Source: Haloplanus aerogenes
Lineage (GTDB): Archaea > Halobacteriota > Halobacteria > Halobacteriales > Haloferacaceae
Direction: 5' to 3'
Length of the DNA stretch: 64,000 nucleotides
Assembly: GCF_003856835.1 (NCBI RefSeq)
Contig: NZ_CP034145.1
Coordinates: 1,922,001 to 1,986,000, forward strand
Part shown: piece after piece, positions 8,655 through 17,505 of the stretch
How the letters are laid out: the number at the start of each line of letters is the position of its first letter
Position numbering within the stretch: the stretch's first letter is position 1
The notes under the pieces: model-generated
What the model was told of the DNA's origin: nothing
The model's input: only the letters and a program-made list of their open reading frames with translations
Databases searched by the model: none
Position numbers and translations under genes: made by a program

Positions 8655-10567
8655 GCAGCTCGTCTTTCCGTGTCCGTCTCGTTGCGGGCCTGCGCGAGAC
8701 GCTCCGGGTTCGCCGGGCGTCGGAGCGGTGCGAGGTCGATGATACTGGCCTTCCGGAACCCGGGCGTGGTCCCGCGGAACGCCCGCAGGCCGCGAATCGT
8801 CGGTGCGGCGCTCAGCGTGACCGCCGCGTCGGTCCGGTGGAGGCGGCGGTCGAGTTCGTCGGTGGGCGAGTACGGACGCGACAGCGTGCCGTCCCCACCA
8901 TCGGGCGCCATATCGTAGGCCCCGTCCCAGTAGTTGCCACGACCGTCCTCGGTGTAGATTCGAAGCGGTCCGGGGCCGGCGGTAGCGTGGCGGTCGTTGT
9001 CGACGAAGTCGTTGGCGACGACCCGATTCGACGGCACCACCGTCGAGGCGGCGAAGCCCACTTCGTTCTCGTAGAGGACGTTGTGTTCGTAGGTGGTCTG
9101 CGTGGCGTACGCCACCATCCCGCGGTCGGTGTCGACGACGACGTTTTCGGCCACGTAGCTCTGTGCCCCGCCGACGAAGATGCCGCCGTTGGCGTGGCGC
9201 ACGTCGTTCCCGACGATGGCGTTGGCCGTCGGGCGTGTCATGACGACGACGCCGCTCCCCTCCTGCCCGCGGGCGACGTTGTCCGCGACCAGCGTATCGG
9301 AGGTGTACATGAGGTGGACGCCGAAGCGGTGATCGAGGAACGTGTTGTTCCGGACGACGGTGCCGTGAGCGCGGTGGAGGTAGACGCCGTCGCGACCGCC
9401 TTCGACGTACGAGTTCTGGACGACGACCGCGTCGTTCATCGCGATGACGCCCATGAATCCGTCGAGCCACTCCTCGGAGCCGTACACCCGGAGGTCGTCG
9501 ACGACGGCGCCGGGTGCCCGCCGGACCAACACCCCGTTTGCTGGGGTGTGGATCGTCACGTCGTGGACGTAGAGGCCGGAGACGTTCCGCGCGTCGATGC
9601 CCGCGTCGCCACCGCCGTACCCCTGCTGGATCGGGGCGTCCCAGTCGCCGCTCCCGGACGCGTTCTCGGCGCGGGTCGCGTTGCCGACGCCGCGGATCGT
9701 GACCCCGGTCACCGCCACGTCGTCCGCCCGCACGTCGATCACCGTCCCCTCACCCCCGCCGTCGAGGGTCGCGTTCTCGCCTCGGAGGGTGAGCGGCTTG
9801 TCGACCGTGACGTGCTCCGCGTAGGTCCCCGACGGGACGACGACGGTCGTGTTCGGCGGCGCCGCGGCAACCGCCGCCTCGATCGTCGGCGCGTCGCGGC
9901 CGACCACCACCGATTCCTCGCGGTCGAGGAGAGGGTCGACGGCGGCGACCTGTCGATCCGCCCGTGCCCGGCGGTCGTCGACCTGTGATTTTACGCCGGC
10001 CGCACTCGGGACGGGTGGCGGATTGCGGCGGAGTTCGTCCCAGTTCACGACACGTCCGCCACAGGCGTCGGCGAAGGCTGCCGCGTCGTCGCCCGACGAG
10101 AAGGGAACGACGACCGACTCGCCGGCCAGCGTCGCCCGACTTCCGACCACGAACTGCGCGTCCGTCACCGACACCCAGTCGGGGTTGGTGGCGGCGGTGA
10201 GCGTGCCGTTCGCGCATCCCGGCGACCGCCCGGCGTAGTCGGAGGCGTAGACGGCGAGCGGGTAGCCGAACTGCTGTTCGCGTCCGGGTTCGTCGAGCGC
10301 CGACACCGCCTGAGCGACGCCCGCGTAGCCGACCACGTAGCGATACTGCGAGTAGAAGACTTCGACACGGGGGATGGAGGCGCCGCGGTGTTCGGCCGCC
10401 TGTTCGATCTCCTCGGTGACGCCGAGTTTCACCGTGTCCTCGAACGGAACCGGGTCGGGGCGTGCGGCGCCGAGATCGACGGCGAACGCGCTGATCGCCG
10501 TCGTGATCAGCAGGAGGACACACACTCCGGCGACGACCTGCCATCTTCGCGTTGCCCCGTCACTCAT
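8651..10567 (-). CDS. nosD: NosD maturation protein with an N-terminal NosL-like domain
   Basis: A 638-residue exported protein: hydrophobic signal or anchor at residues 10-30, a domain at about 45-190, then a right-handed beta-helix of parallel repeats (about 225-600; NosD/PbH1 type with many N-x-F and V-x-N ladder positions). The first domain resembles NosL from the same locus: YASDYA, VVGSRATLAG, VPFSSGDDAAAFADACGG match YLTDYA, VIGSEVEGAM, VPFSDTDAAEEFASTYGG. It lacks the CxxC copper motif. NosD works with NosF and NosY in maturing NosZ. First gene of the nosDFY overlap chain, 48 bp after the HiPIP-like gene. Confidence 0.9.
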   Translation of the reverse strand: MSDGATRRWQVVAGVCVLLLITTAISAFAVDLGAARPDPVPFEDTVKLGVTEEIEQAAEHRGASIPRVEVFYSQYRYVVGYAGVAQAVSALDEPGREQQFGYPLAVYASDYAGRSPGCANGTLTAATNPDWVSVTDAQFVVGSRATLAGESVVVPFSSGDDAAAFADACGGRVVNWDELRRNPPPVPSAAGVKSQVDDRRARADRQVAAVDPLLDREESVVVGRDAPTIEAAVAAAPPNTTVVVPSGTYAEHVTVDKPLTLRGENATLDGGGEGTVIDVRADDVAVTGVTIRGVGNATRAENASGSGDWDAPIQQGYGGGDAGIDARNVSGLYVHDVTIHTPANGVLVRRAPGAVVDDLRVYGSEEWLDGFMGVIAMNDAVVVQNSYVEGGRDGVYLHRAHGTVVRNNTFLDHRFGVHLMYTSDTLVADNVARGQEGSGVVVMTRPTANAIVGNDVRHANGGIFVGGAQSYVAENVVVDTDRGMVAYATQTTYEHNVLYENEVGFAASTVVPSNRVVANDFVDNDRHATAGPGPLRIYTEDGRGNYWDGAYDMAPDGGDGTLSRPYSPTDELDRRLHRTDAAVTLSAAPTIRGLRAFRGTTPGFRKASIIDLAPLRRPANPERLAQARNETDTERRAA

Positions 10568-10615
10568 CGCCTCGTCGTAGTCCGGGGACGTATTTACGTC
10601 GTCTGGTGTGGCTAT

Positions 10616-10996
10616 CTAACCCTGGTACTCCGCGTAACTCACGCAGTAGGCCTCGGGGGCGATCGTCCCCTCGACGATGGCACACGCGCCCATCCCGTCG
10701 CCGTTCTTGTCCTCGATGTAGAACTGGCAGTTCGAACACTGCTGGCCGTCGTTCGGCTGTTCCTGGTAGTTCACCGCGGACTTCGCGGAGAGGCTGTCGG
10801 GGTTGCGCTGGGTGCCGCCCAGACTGGTCGCCGTCTCGTACTCGGCAGGGACACCGCCGTCGCCACCGCCGCCGCCACCGCCGCCACCGCCGCCGCCACC
10901 GCCGCCGCCACCACAACCGGCCAGTCCCGCGGTGAGTCCACTTCCGAGCAGTGCGAGCATTCGGCGTCGATCGGCGGTCGTCAGTCGCTTGCTCAT
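10616..10996 (-). CDS. HiPIP-like iron-sulfur lipoprotein with a poly-glycine linker
   Basis: A 126-residue protein. The N-terminus has a Tat-like DRRRM, hydrophobic segment and lipobox LAGC, followed at once by a run of about 17 glycines. The C-terminal 75 residues carry four cysteines in the high-potential iron-sulfur pattern: CSNC, a single Cys in GACAIV, and YCVSYAEY at the end. HiPIPs hold a 4Fe-4S cluster and donate electrons. Here it is in line with nosDFY, so it may supply NosZ or another denitrification enzyme outside the cell. The glycine run would be a flexible tether from the lipid anchor. Confidence 0.75.
   Translation of the reverse strand: MSKRLTTADRRRMLALLGSGLTAGLAGCGGGGGGGGGGGGGGGGGDGGVPAEYETATSLGGTQRNPDSLSAKSAVNYQEQPNDGQQCSNCQFYIEDKNGDGMGACAIVEGTIAPEAYCVSYAEYQG
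10857..10916. repeat. GCC/ACC trinucleotide tract coding poly-glycine
   Basis: About 60 bp of alternating gccgcc/gccacc triplets in the HiPIP-like gene. Such a tract can change length by slippage, which would lengthen or shorten the tether without breaking the frame. Confidence 0.85.
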
Positions 10997-11107
10997 GAAC
11001 GTCCCTTATGTTATCCGTACTGAATAAACTCTGGTGTATGCGTCGAAATCTGTGCGGAGTGCGCGTAGATACCGACCTTTTTGGTGGCCTCCCGTTTATC
11101 CCCGGCA

Positions 11108-11181
11108 GGGCGTGTGGCCTAGCGGACTAGGGCAAGAGGTTCCTAACCTCTAGATCGCGGGTTCGAATCCCGCCACGCCCG
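11108..11181 (+). tRNA. tRNA-Arg(CCT)
   Basis: The 74 bases fold as a tRNA: acceptor GGGCGTG pairing with CACGCCC, anticodon stem AGAGG/CCTCT around loop TTCCTAA (anticodon CCT, codon AGG), and T-arm GCGGG-TTCGAAT-CCCGC. No intron and no encoded CCA. The 3' end is the attachment site of the element that follows: the last 22 bases and four more are duplicated at 26321-26346. Confidence 0.95.
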
Positions 11182-11185
11182 TCTC
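11160..11185 (+). repeat. attL: 26-bp direct repeat at the tRNA 3' end
   Basis: The sequence from GGTTCGAATCCCGCCACG through CGTCTC (11160-11185) is repeated exactly at 26321-26346. The flanks beyond differ. Integration into the T-arm/3' end of a tRNA by a tyrosine recombinase leaves exactly this arrangement, and the integrase lies beside the distal copy. Confidence 0.9.
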
Positions 11186-11594
11186 GTTCAGTAGCGATTC
11201 GAATTGACCGGACGGCGTCGGGGCGTTCAGTCTTTCTTTATATACTCCCGCTTTACCGAGCAGCGAGAGTTGAACCCGCGTCGAGTCGGGGGTCGGCTCC
11301 GTCTGGCGTTCGTATTGAATCATGCGTGCCAGATGGTTATGTTTTGTTACCCCACATGATTCTCAGCCCATGTGTAGTATGAACTGATTATTCGCTGTAT
11401 AACGACAGGCTTCGGTTGACCGTCGTGAGACCGCCTCCACAAATCTCTAGAGGAAACCAAGTGGTTTGGATCGTAATCAGCTCGCATCTGCTCGAAACGG
11501 GGCAGAGACGGTGTCACAGGTAATAGGATGAGTTATACTGAAGTCCCGTAATCAGGGATCTATTGAGATAGCGAGGGGAACGTAGAACATGAGT
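11186..11594. other. Non-coding stretch at the left end of the element
   Basis: No convincing gene was found in these ~410 bases. A TTTATATA run at about 11237-11244 is promoter-like, but no credible start codon follows. The stretch lies between attL and the stop of a leftward gene. Confidence 0.5.
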
Positions 11595-12677
11595 TCACCT
11601 CCCACCGATGGTATATCCCTTTCCTTCCGCCTGCGAGACCTCTGCCTCCAGATCCTTACGAACATCATCGAAGGCAGCCACAACTTCGTGTATCAGCTTG
11701 GATAGAGATGTGGAAACGAGTTTCCATTCGAGTTCATCTTCCGCCGACAAGAGGGCATCAGTCACTTCTACCAATGCTAGAGCACTAAATTGAGCGGGGT
11801 CGGTGAATCCAGTATTCGACGGTCCCGACAGCATCACTTCGCTCTGCGTTTCCTCTGTCAACCCCATCCGGAACAGCGTCCCTTTTGAGCCACCATGGAC
11901 TGTATTACTGGCAAACGCAAAGAACGGTTCATACCTATCTAGATCGACATCCTCTGCGATTGTACGTCTCGATGGATTTTTGTCTAACTCCGGAGCTGCC
12001 CACCCGTAGGAAGTTTTGAAAACGCCTCCGTACTCCTCGACCTTACTCTCGAATCGTTCTTTTAACGCTGCCCACTCCTCTTCCGGTACTGGTGCGAACC
12101 CGAGCTCCTCACGGTGATCTCGATATAATTCAATCTCTCGATAATCGTCAACGATTTTGTGTTCAAGAAAGCGCCTCGCTATGTCTTCTCCATACTTTTC
12201 GATAAATCGGGATGATACCGCTATTTCGTAGAGTGCCCGCCACCGGGCAAATGCCCCATCTGCATATCCGGTGCGCATCAGAGAAAGTACCTCCCGAGCT
12301 ACTTGACAGGCCCGAGCGTGCAGTCTCATCAGTGCGGAGAAGAGCGGATCATCCTCTGGTACCTCATTTTCAATGAGCTGTTGTTTCAGCGCAACTCCAG
12401 ATTGATGGTTCAGAATAATAAGGTATTCAAACAGGTTGAAAGCGTCTCCCCACCGTTTGTGTAACCGCTCTTCGAATCCTCCGCGTGTTTCTGCCTCCTC
12501 GTTTATTACTGCAGGATATTTTTCTGCATACTCAGTAAGGAGGCGATCAGTGTACTCACGTACGAGCCATTCCACCCCAGTCACATCTTTGGGGATATCT
12601 GGATCAGAGTCTAAGGCCTTCTCAACAGCCTCTGCAAACCAGTCTGGGTGGACCATTGGAGAGTGTTTGAAAAGCAA
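11595..12677 (-). CDS. DUF5677-like protein
   Basis: A soluble, mostly helical protein of about 353-360 residues (a start at 12656, MVHPDWF, is also possible). The central stretch RLHARACQVAREVLSLMRTG followed by ADGAFARWRALYEIAV fits the DUF5677 core, a helical family of unknown function found on mobile elements. A later AFASNTVHGGSKG carries a conserved-looking histidine. It is the leftmost gene of the element. A defence or abortive-infection role is possible from context only. Confidence 0.65.
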   Translation of the reverse strand: MLFKHSPMVHPDWFAEAVEKALDSDPDIPKDVTGVEWLVREYTDRLLTEYAEKYPAVINEEAETRGGFEERLHKRWGDAFNLFEYLIILNHQSGVALKQQLIENEVPEDDPLFSALMRLHARACQVAREVLSLMRTGYADGAFARWRALYEIAVSSRFIEKYGEDIARRFLEHKIVDDYREIELYRDHREELGFAPVPEEEWAALKERFESKVEEYGGVFKTSYGWAAPELDKNPSRRTIAEDVDLDRYEPFFAFASNTVHGGSKGTLFRMGLTEETQSEVMLSGPSNTGFTDPAQFSALALVEVTDALLSAEDELEWKLVSTSLSKLIHEVVAAFDDVRKDLEAEVSQAEGKGYTIGGR

Positions 12678-12960
12678 CCTGTGTAACTTTTCGCACTCGA
12701 TGAAAGTCTGTATGGATTGATAGATTGTGGTGCCAATATCGATCAGTCCATATCCAACTTCACAGCGGTCGTGGTCAATCGTTGTTCTTCAGCTCACTCT
12801 AACAGATTCGTTCTCAGGTCATGCAAATCCCTGTAGCCACCACTAACTGGTCTCGAAATCTCGTTGGAGTGTTTCTCTCAGTCGTTCGCTCAAATCTCAC
12901 TCAGCCGTCCCAGTGACAGCGTCGACAATCCTTGCGTCGAGAGTGATCATCGTTCCCCGC

Positions 12961-13317
12961 TCAGAAGTCGTCGAGGGTGTAGCTACCCGTCTCATTGTCT
13001 CTGTTCCAATTAACATTTGTATCCCCACGGGTTCCCTCGTTCGAATCCGTAGTCGCCCTGCTGCCTCCATCAACCTCCTCGTCGTCAATCAATTCCTCGA
13101 CAGTCTCTTCGTCGAATTTTTCCAGAGCGTGCTTCTTATTCCAGACTTCGGCGTGAGCGAGAATGTGCGACTCCTCCGTAGAATATCCCTCACGCTCGGC
13201 AGCGTTGAACGCCTCACGGTACTCGGGGTTGCTTACCATCGTGTCCCAGTTCGGGTCTACGTTCAGATCCTTCCCTTTCCGTTCGAACTCCTCGTCACTT
13301 GCTCTATGATCTACCAT
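12961..13317 (-). CDS. Acidic hypothetical protein
   Basis: A 118-residue protein (GTG at 13329 would add four residues). It is strongly acidic with haloarchaeal composition. Residues 15-85 are helix-rich (NPEYREAFNAAEREGYSTEE, then ILAHAEVWNKKHALEKFDEE) and the last 40 residues are low complexity. No family recognised. It stands alone with about 280 bp of empty sequence downstream. Confidence 0.6.
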   Translation of the reverse strand: MVDHRASDEEFERKGKDLNVDPNWDTMVSNPEYREAFNAAEREGYSTEESHILAHAEVWNKKHALEKFDEETVEELIDDEEVDGGSRATTDSNEGTRGDTNVNWNRDNETGSYTLDDF

Positions 13318-13507
13318 TCTTGTATTCACTCCCTTGCTGCGGGATTCGCTAGATGTCTGGACTATCTCGCCCTGCTGACGGCTACGGTACGCTAATTCCG
13401 TTATTCTCGTCTCTCTAGTACTAACCCAGACTACTTGTTAGTTTTCGCTGACCTATCAGAGAATCCTGTTCTATCACTTTCCATGCCATCGGTCAGAGAT
13501 TTCTGTG

Positions 13508-13744
13508 ATGGGATTGGTGCCGGAGACGAAGGTTCGAATCTTGGAGGCGTTGGACGAGGAGCAAGCGCATGGGTATCTCCTCGCCGAGCGTCTCGATCTC
13601 TCCCACGGGTACATCTACACTCACCTGAAGGAGCTTCGTCAAGAGGGCATGATCGAGGTCGTCGACGAATCCGAGGGAAAGAAGATCTACGGGCTGACGG
13701 AAAACGGCGAGTACCTGTTGAAAGCGCTCATCGATCGAAATTGA
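13508..13744 (+). CDS. Small winged-helix DNA-binding protein
   Basis: A 78-residue single winged-helix domain: helix-turn-helix at residues 13-45 (YLLAERLDLSHGYIYTHLKE), then a wing and the YGLTENGEYLLKAL tail seen in PadR/MarR-like haloarchaeal regulators. A GTG codon directly upstream (13505) could also start it. It lies on the element, facing a 650-bp non-coding stretch with three copies of a 12-bp palindrome, so it is a candidate element regulator. Confidence 0.8.
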   Translation: MGLVPETKVRILEALDEEQAHGYLLAERLDLSHGYIYTHLKELRQEGMIEVVDESEGKKIYGLTENGEYLLKALIDRN

Positions 13745-13870
13745 GACACTACTTCTCGTTCGACTACCCACCCCGCGAAATAGCAGAGAATCACTCCCGC
13801 TCTCTGGACGAATGCCTTTTGAGAGCGCTGCACGGGAGTTTCAGGTTTCGGTATCGATTGGGTGCTTTGC

Positions 13871-13882
13871 CTGAAGGTTCAG
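13871..13882 (+). repeat. Palindromic motif CTGAAGGTTCAG, copy 1
   Basis: A near-perfect 12-bp dyad (5-bp arms around GG). Identical or reverse-complement copies occur at 14088, 20991 and 22910, all within the integrated element and outside genes. Confidence 0.7.
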
Positions 13883-14087
13883 CCCATGGGAGCTATCACT
13901 CCGAAGTCGAATGGGGGCTTATCAAGAGATCAACCTGACACAACCTGACATCCCCTTGATGTTGTTTTTACCCGTCTGAACCCTCAGTGAGTTCGTATGC
14001 TATCCGTGGTGAATGGGTAGTGTCCGTTTGAGCCATCAGATACCTTCGGGAGGTGCTCCGGTGACTTGCCTCCCCGTGACATCCTGA

Positions 14088-14099
14088 CTGAACCTTCAG
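14088..14099 (-). repeat. Palindromic motif CTGAAGGTTCAG, copy 2 (inverted)
   Basis: Reads CTGAACCTTCAG on the plus strand, the exact reverse complement of copy 1. It is 217 bp from copy 1 in the same non-coding stretch. Confidence 0.7.
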
Positions 14100-14390
14100 C
14101 CAGACCAGTGCGATACTCCGATCGACGTGTGCTGACTGCTTCCCGTATCGAAGGGCGATTCCGATGAAATCGGAGATAGCTCTCGTCGTCTCGATCAGAG
14201 TGCATCCCACGTCGCTCAGATGCGCTCAAATCTCTGAGAAGCCGAGCTACTCCGGTTTCTCACACCTCGATCACTAATCTACGTGGTTTCCATCGTTCCC
14301 ATCGAAGTCTGCTGTAGAAGGCCCTTGGAACGCCTCCAGAGACCCAAATGAGGACTTGACCGTGATTCGAGAAGACTCACGGAAGACTAC

Positions 14391-14789
14391 CTACGTCTGG
14401 ACGTTGAACTCCCCAGCATACCACCCGGCACCTTCTTGATCGATACTCCCACCGAAGATCGTGATGAGGCGGATGTCCGTATCGTCGATCGGGAGCACCC
14501 CGCCGTTCCACGTCTCCACGTCCTCGACCACGAACTGGATCACGGGACTCTGGTTCATGATGAAGTTGACGCGATCGCGGAGAAGTTCGTGGACGTGCTC
14601 GGCAGCATCCTTGGGATCGTCCGAAGCCGCGAGGTAGTCGTCCAGTCCGGTGACGGTCACGTCGAGCGGGAGTTCTTCCTGCTGGTCGACGTGCCGGAGG
14701 AACTCAACGATGCTCAGTTCGTCGTCGTAGACACCGTGCTTCGAAGCGGCGTCCTGCGACATCACGTGGTAGCCGATTTCCAGCGTCAT
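14391..14789 (-). CDS. Small acidic protein at the end of the BREX-like operon
   Basis: A 132-residue acidic protein with no recognised family. Visible features are an N-terminal strand (TLEIGYHVMSQ), a helix-rich middle with an AAEHVHELLRDRVNFIM segment and a beta-rich C-terminal third (IRLITIFGGSIDQ). It starts 49 bp after the methylase stop on the same strand, so it is the fourth gene of the operon. It could be a regulator, inhibitor or specificity factor; nothing in the sequence decides. Confidence 0.65.
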   Translation of the reverse strand: MTLEIGYHVMSQDAASKHGVYDDELSIVEFLRHVDQQEELPLDVTVTGLDDYLAASDDPKDAAEHVHELLRDRVNFIMNQSPVIQFVVEDVETWNGGVLPIDDTDIRLITIFGGSIDQEGAGWYAGEFNVQT

Positions 14790-14838
14790 CGATCAGTTGG
14801 CTGATACTGTGTCGGTTTGGTTCATAAACCTGTGCCGC

Positions 14839-17505
14839 TCAGAAGTCGTCGAGGTCGAGCTGTTCGTCGGTTCGCTCCTCGACGTAGTCGGCGATGTCCG
14901 CGTACTCGTCGTCGTTCTCGATCTCCGCGAGCCGTCGAAGCGCGGCGATCGACTCGCTGTCGCTCCACTTCCCGAACTCCTGTGCGAGGCGATCAGCCTC
15001 GTAGAGATATCGGAGATAGTGCGCCCGATCGATCGCCAGCGGATCGCGCTTCCCTTCGATGGCTTCGGCTCGCTTCTCGGGGGAGAGCACGGCCAACTGA
15101 TTCCCCTCCTGCTGGAGCAGGTGCTCCGTGACGAGTTCGGCGACATCGACACCCCTCGTCCGGAGATCCTTGTTCAGCGAGTTGTAGGAGACGGTGTCGC
15201 CCCGTCCGAGCACGTAGGTCAGATAGACGGCACTGAGGGCGTCCATCTCGTCGCTGAGGGTCTGGATACGCTCTTCCATCAACTGCTCGTCGACGATGTC
15301 GCGGATCGTCCCTACTGCGTCGTCGACCGACATCTCGCTCCCCTCGTGGGTGACGTTCGGGAAGTGCCGGGAGTACACTTCGAGGCACTTGCCCATCGTC
15401 ACGGCGAAGATGTCCCCCTGTGTGAGCCGCGAGCCACTCTCTTCGAGGCGGGTGATCTCCTCCTCGGCCCGGAAGTAGATCTCGTCCTCCAGCGAGCGCC
15501 AACTGACCGTTTCGGGGTCGTCAACCCGATCCCGACACACCACGATCATGTCGTACTCGATGTTGGCCTTGTCGTGGATGTGCGTCGATCCGCGCATCTC
15601 TCCACGAATGGGATATAGCGCGGTGATGTAGAAGCCCGCTTCGAGCACGGACTTGAGTACCGTGCTCCACCCTTCCGGATCTTTGTGGTGGAAGGTGAAG
15701 GCCATGATCCCGTCGTCCTTGAGCTTCTGATTCGCCTGATTGAAGACGTTCGTCAGTCCCGTGACGAAGTGATCCTCGTCGCGGTAGGTGTCGACGCTGT
15801 CCTCGCCTGCGGGGTCGCTTACCACTTCGCTGGCCTTCGGAGTGAGCTCAGCGGTGAAGTGATCGTACTCGTCTTCGAGCACCTGCTTGAGCCAGACGTA
15901 GTAGAAGTCCGCCGTCTCGGAGTACATCACGTTGTCAAAGTACGGTGGGTCGGTGATGACAGCGTCAACGCTGTCGTCCTTGACGGGGAGGTACTCCGAA
16001 GTCCCACAGCGGAGGTGGACGTTGTAGGTCGCGTCCTCTCGACCCTCGACGGGGTCGCCGATCCGGTCGGGATCGTCGGTCACAAAGCCCTCGATCTTGC
16101 CGACGCCGTCGCGCTGTTTCGTCTCGCCGTCTTCGACGTATTTCTCGTAGGGGTTCTGGCAGAACTCTTTGCCCGCTCGCATCTTGTCGAACTCGCCAGA
16201 GAACGTTCCCCGACCATACTCCGTACCCCAGATGTTGTTTTCGATCGGCGTAGGCCGGGCAGTTATCGTATGCCGCTTGTAGATTCCTTCAAGCTTGTTT
16301 GCCGTCCGATTGTACTCGCACAGAATGTTGTTGAACTCTAACGAACTAGAGAATGCGAGCAGCAGGAACTCCTTGACGTTCTGATTTTCGAGGCTATCGA
16401 TCTCACTCAGAAGCTTCGAGAGACAGATCAACTGCCGGGCGTTGAACATCTGATCGTACCGCTCGAAGCCATGATTGCGGATTCGATCTGAACTTCCCCG
16501 ATACCGTTCCGTTGTCGGAATTGGGAGTTCGTCCTGCTTTGCTTCGAGTTCCGCCTCTGCCTCGGCGAACAGGTCGCGGTCAAATTCGGTAGCCGGCTTG
16601 TATCCTTTCTCGTCTGTCTCGGGACAGTAGTATTCGACCGCAAAGAGCGACTTCTCGGCCTTGCCGAATCGTTCGACGCTCTCGATGATCGACATTTCGG
16701 GGTGCTCGTCGCAGTGGGGACAGGTGTAGCTCCCACGAGAGATGTTACCAGCGTCTTTTGGAACGTATTCGTGTGTGCATTCGGGACAGGTGGTGTCCGT
16801 TCGGTAATCGTCGGTCTCGAAGACGTGCCAGCAGTCCGGACAGACGACGTTGTAATGGTCATCCTTTGACGACCGAGCGTTCGAGAGACGGTAGTCCTTG
16901 AACAGCGCGACATCCTCGCCGCAGTTCCGACAGGGGAGTTCGTCCACCCAGAAGTAGTACATCGCGTCGGCGTACTCGTCGCAGTGGGGACACTCAGTCC
17001 GGTAGTAGTCCTGAATTTCCTCGCCAACGCTCGCTTCGAGTTCCTCGAACGCAGCGTCGAGGTCGTCCAGATCGACCGGCTCGACTTCCTTCTTGACGAC
17101 GAACCACGCGACGGGGTTCAGTTCGCTCCCGATGGCGTTACATCCCAGACGAAGCGACTCGACGATGCTCGTTCCGCCGCCCATGAACGGATCGAGCACG
17201 GTCTTGCCGTCGAAGTCGACATCTTCGAGATAGTAGTCCCAGAGCGCGTCCGGGTTCTCCCAGTCGATCTCCGGAAGTCCATTACCCTCTTTGAACGTCG
17301 ACTGTCGCTCGCCTCCGACGGACATCTCTTCGTCGGCGAGGGAGTAGAGCAGCATCGTCCGGAAGACCGAGCCGAGCCGCCGCGCCCACCACTTGTGCAT
17401 GGTGTAGACGGGGCGGTAGTACCGCTTGGCGTGGGCTTCCCTCTCCGCGATTTCGTTCACCTGATCGATGGGGAACGAGATTTCGATTGGGCGTCGATCC
17501 GTCAT
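14839..17505 (-). CDS. DUF1156 zinc-ribbon DNA adenine methylase (PglX-like role)
   Basis: An 888-residue protein. The N-terminal DUF1156 region has the family's YTMHKWWARRLGSVFR run. The SAM-binding motif is DPFMGGGTS near residue 105. Five CxxC pairs between about residues 175 and 280 (CPHC, CRNC, CPDC, CPEC, CPHC) form zinc ribbons. The catalytic motif is TDPPYFDNV near residue 520, and the C-terminal 250 residues are helical. The order and DPPY motif indicate N6-adenine methylation of DNA. In the operon it would fill the self-marking role PglX has in BREX. The start at 17505 overlaps the upstream stop (ATGA) and has GGAGG eight bases before it. Confidence 0.88.
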   Translation of the reverse strand: MTDRRPIEISFPIDQVNEIAEREAHAKRYYRPVYTMHKWWARRLGSVFRTMLLYSLADEEMSVGGERQSTFKEGNGLPEIDWENPDALWDYYLEDVDFDGKTVLDPFMGGGTSIVESLRLGCNAIGSELNPVAWFVVKKEVEPVDLDDLDAAFEELEASVGEEIQDYYRTECPHCDEYADAMYYFWVDELPCRNCGEDVALFKDYRLSNARSSKDDHYNVVCPDCWHVFETDDYRTDTTCPECTHEYVPKDAGNISRGSYTCPHCDEHPEMSIIESVERFGKAEKSLFAVEYYCPETDEKGYKPATEFDRDLFAEAEAELEAKQDELPIPTTERYRGSSDRIRNHGFERYDQMFNARQLICLSKLLSEIDSLENQNVKEFLLLAFSSSLEFNNILCEYNRTANKLEGIYKRHTITARPTPIENNIWGTEYGRGTFSGEFDKMRAGKEFCQNPYEKYVEDGETKQRDGVGKIEGFVTDDPDRIGDPVEGREDATYNVHLRCGTSEYLPVKDDSVDAVITDPPYFDNVMYSETADFYYVWLKQVLEDEYDHFTAELTPKASEVVSDPAGEDSVDTYRDEDHFVTGLTNVFNQANQKLKDDGIMAFTFHHKDPEGWSTVLKSVLEAGFYITALYPIRGEMRGSTHIHDKANIEYDMIVVCRDRVDDPETVSWRSLEDEIYFRAEEEITRLEESGSRLTQGDIFAVTMGKCLEVYSRHFPNVTHEGSEMSVDDAVGTIRDIVDEQLMEERIQTLSDEMDALSAVYLTYVLGRGDTVSYNSLNKDLRTRGVDVAELVTEHLLQQEGNQLAVLSPEKRAEAIEGKRDPLAIDRAHYLRYLYEADRLAQEFGKWSDSESIAALRRLAEIENDDEYADIADYVEERTDEQLDLDDF

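Larger units (their letters stand above)
13745..14390. other. Non-coding stretch with palindrome copies
   Basis: About 645 bp with no gene I can support on either strand. It holds two exact copies of the CTGAA-GG/CC-TTCAG motif (13871, 14088) and one variant (13976, CTGAACCCTCAG). It could be a regulatory or replication region of the element. Confidence 0.45.

Noticed and set aside
8655-9470. N-terminal extension of the nosF frame inside nosD
   Set aside because: It is not ABC-like, overlaps the well-supported nosD, and the ATGA overlap at 8651-8654 fixes the start.
9750-10544. 264-codon minus-strand frame within nosD
   Set aside because: Arg-rich shadow in another frame of the same strand; no domain.
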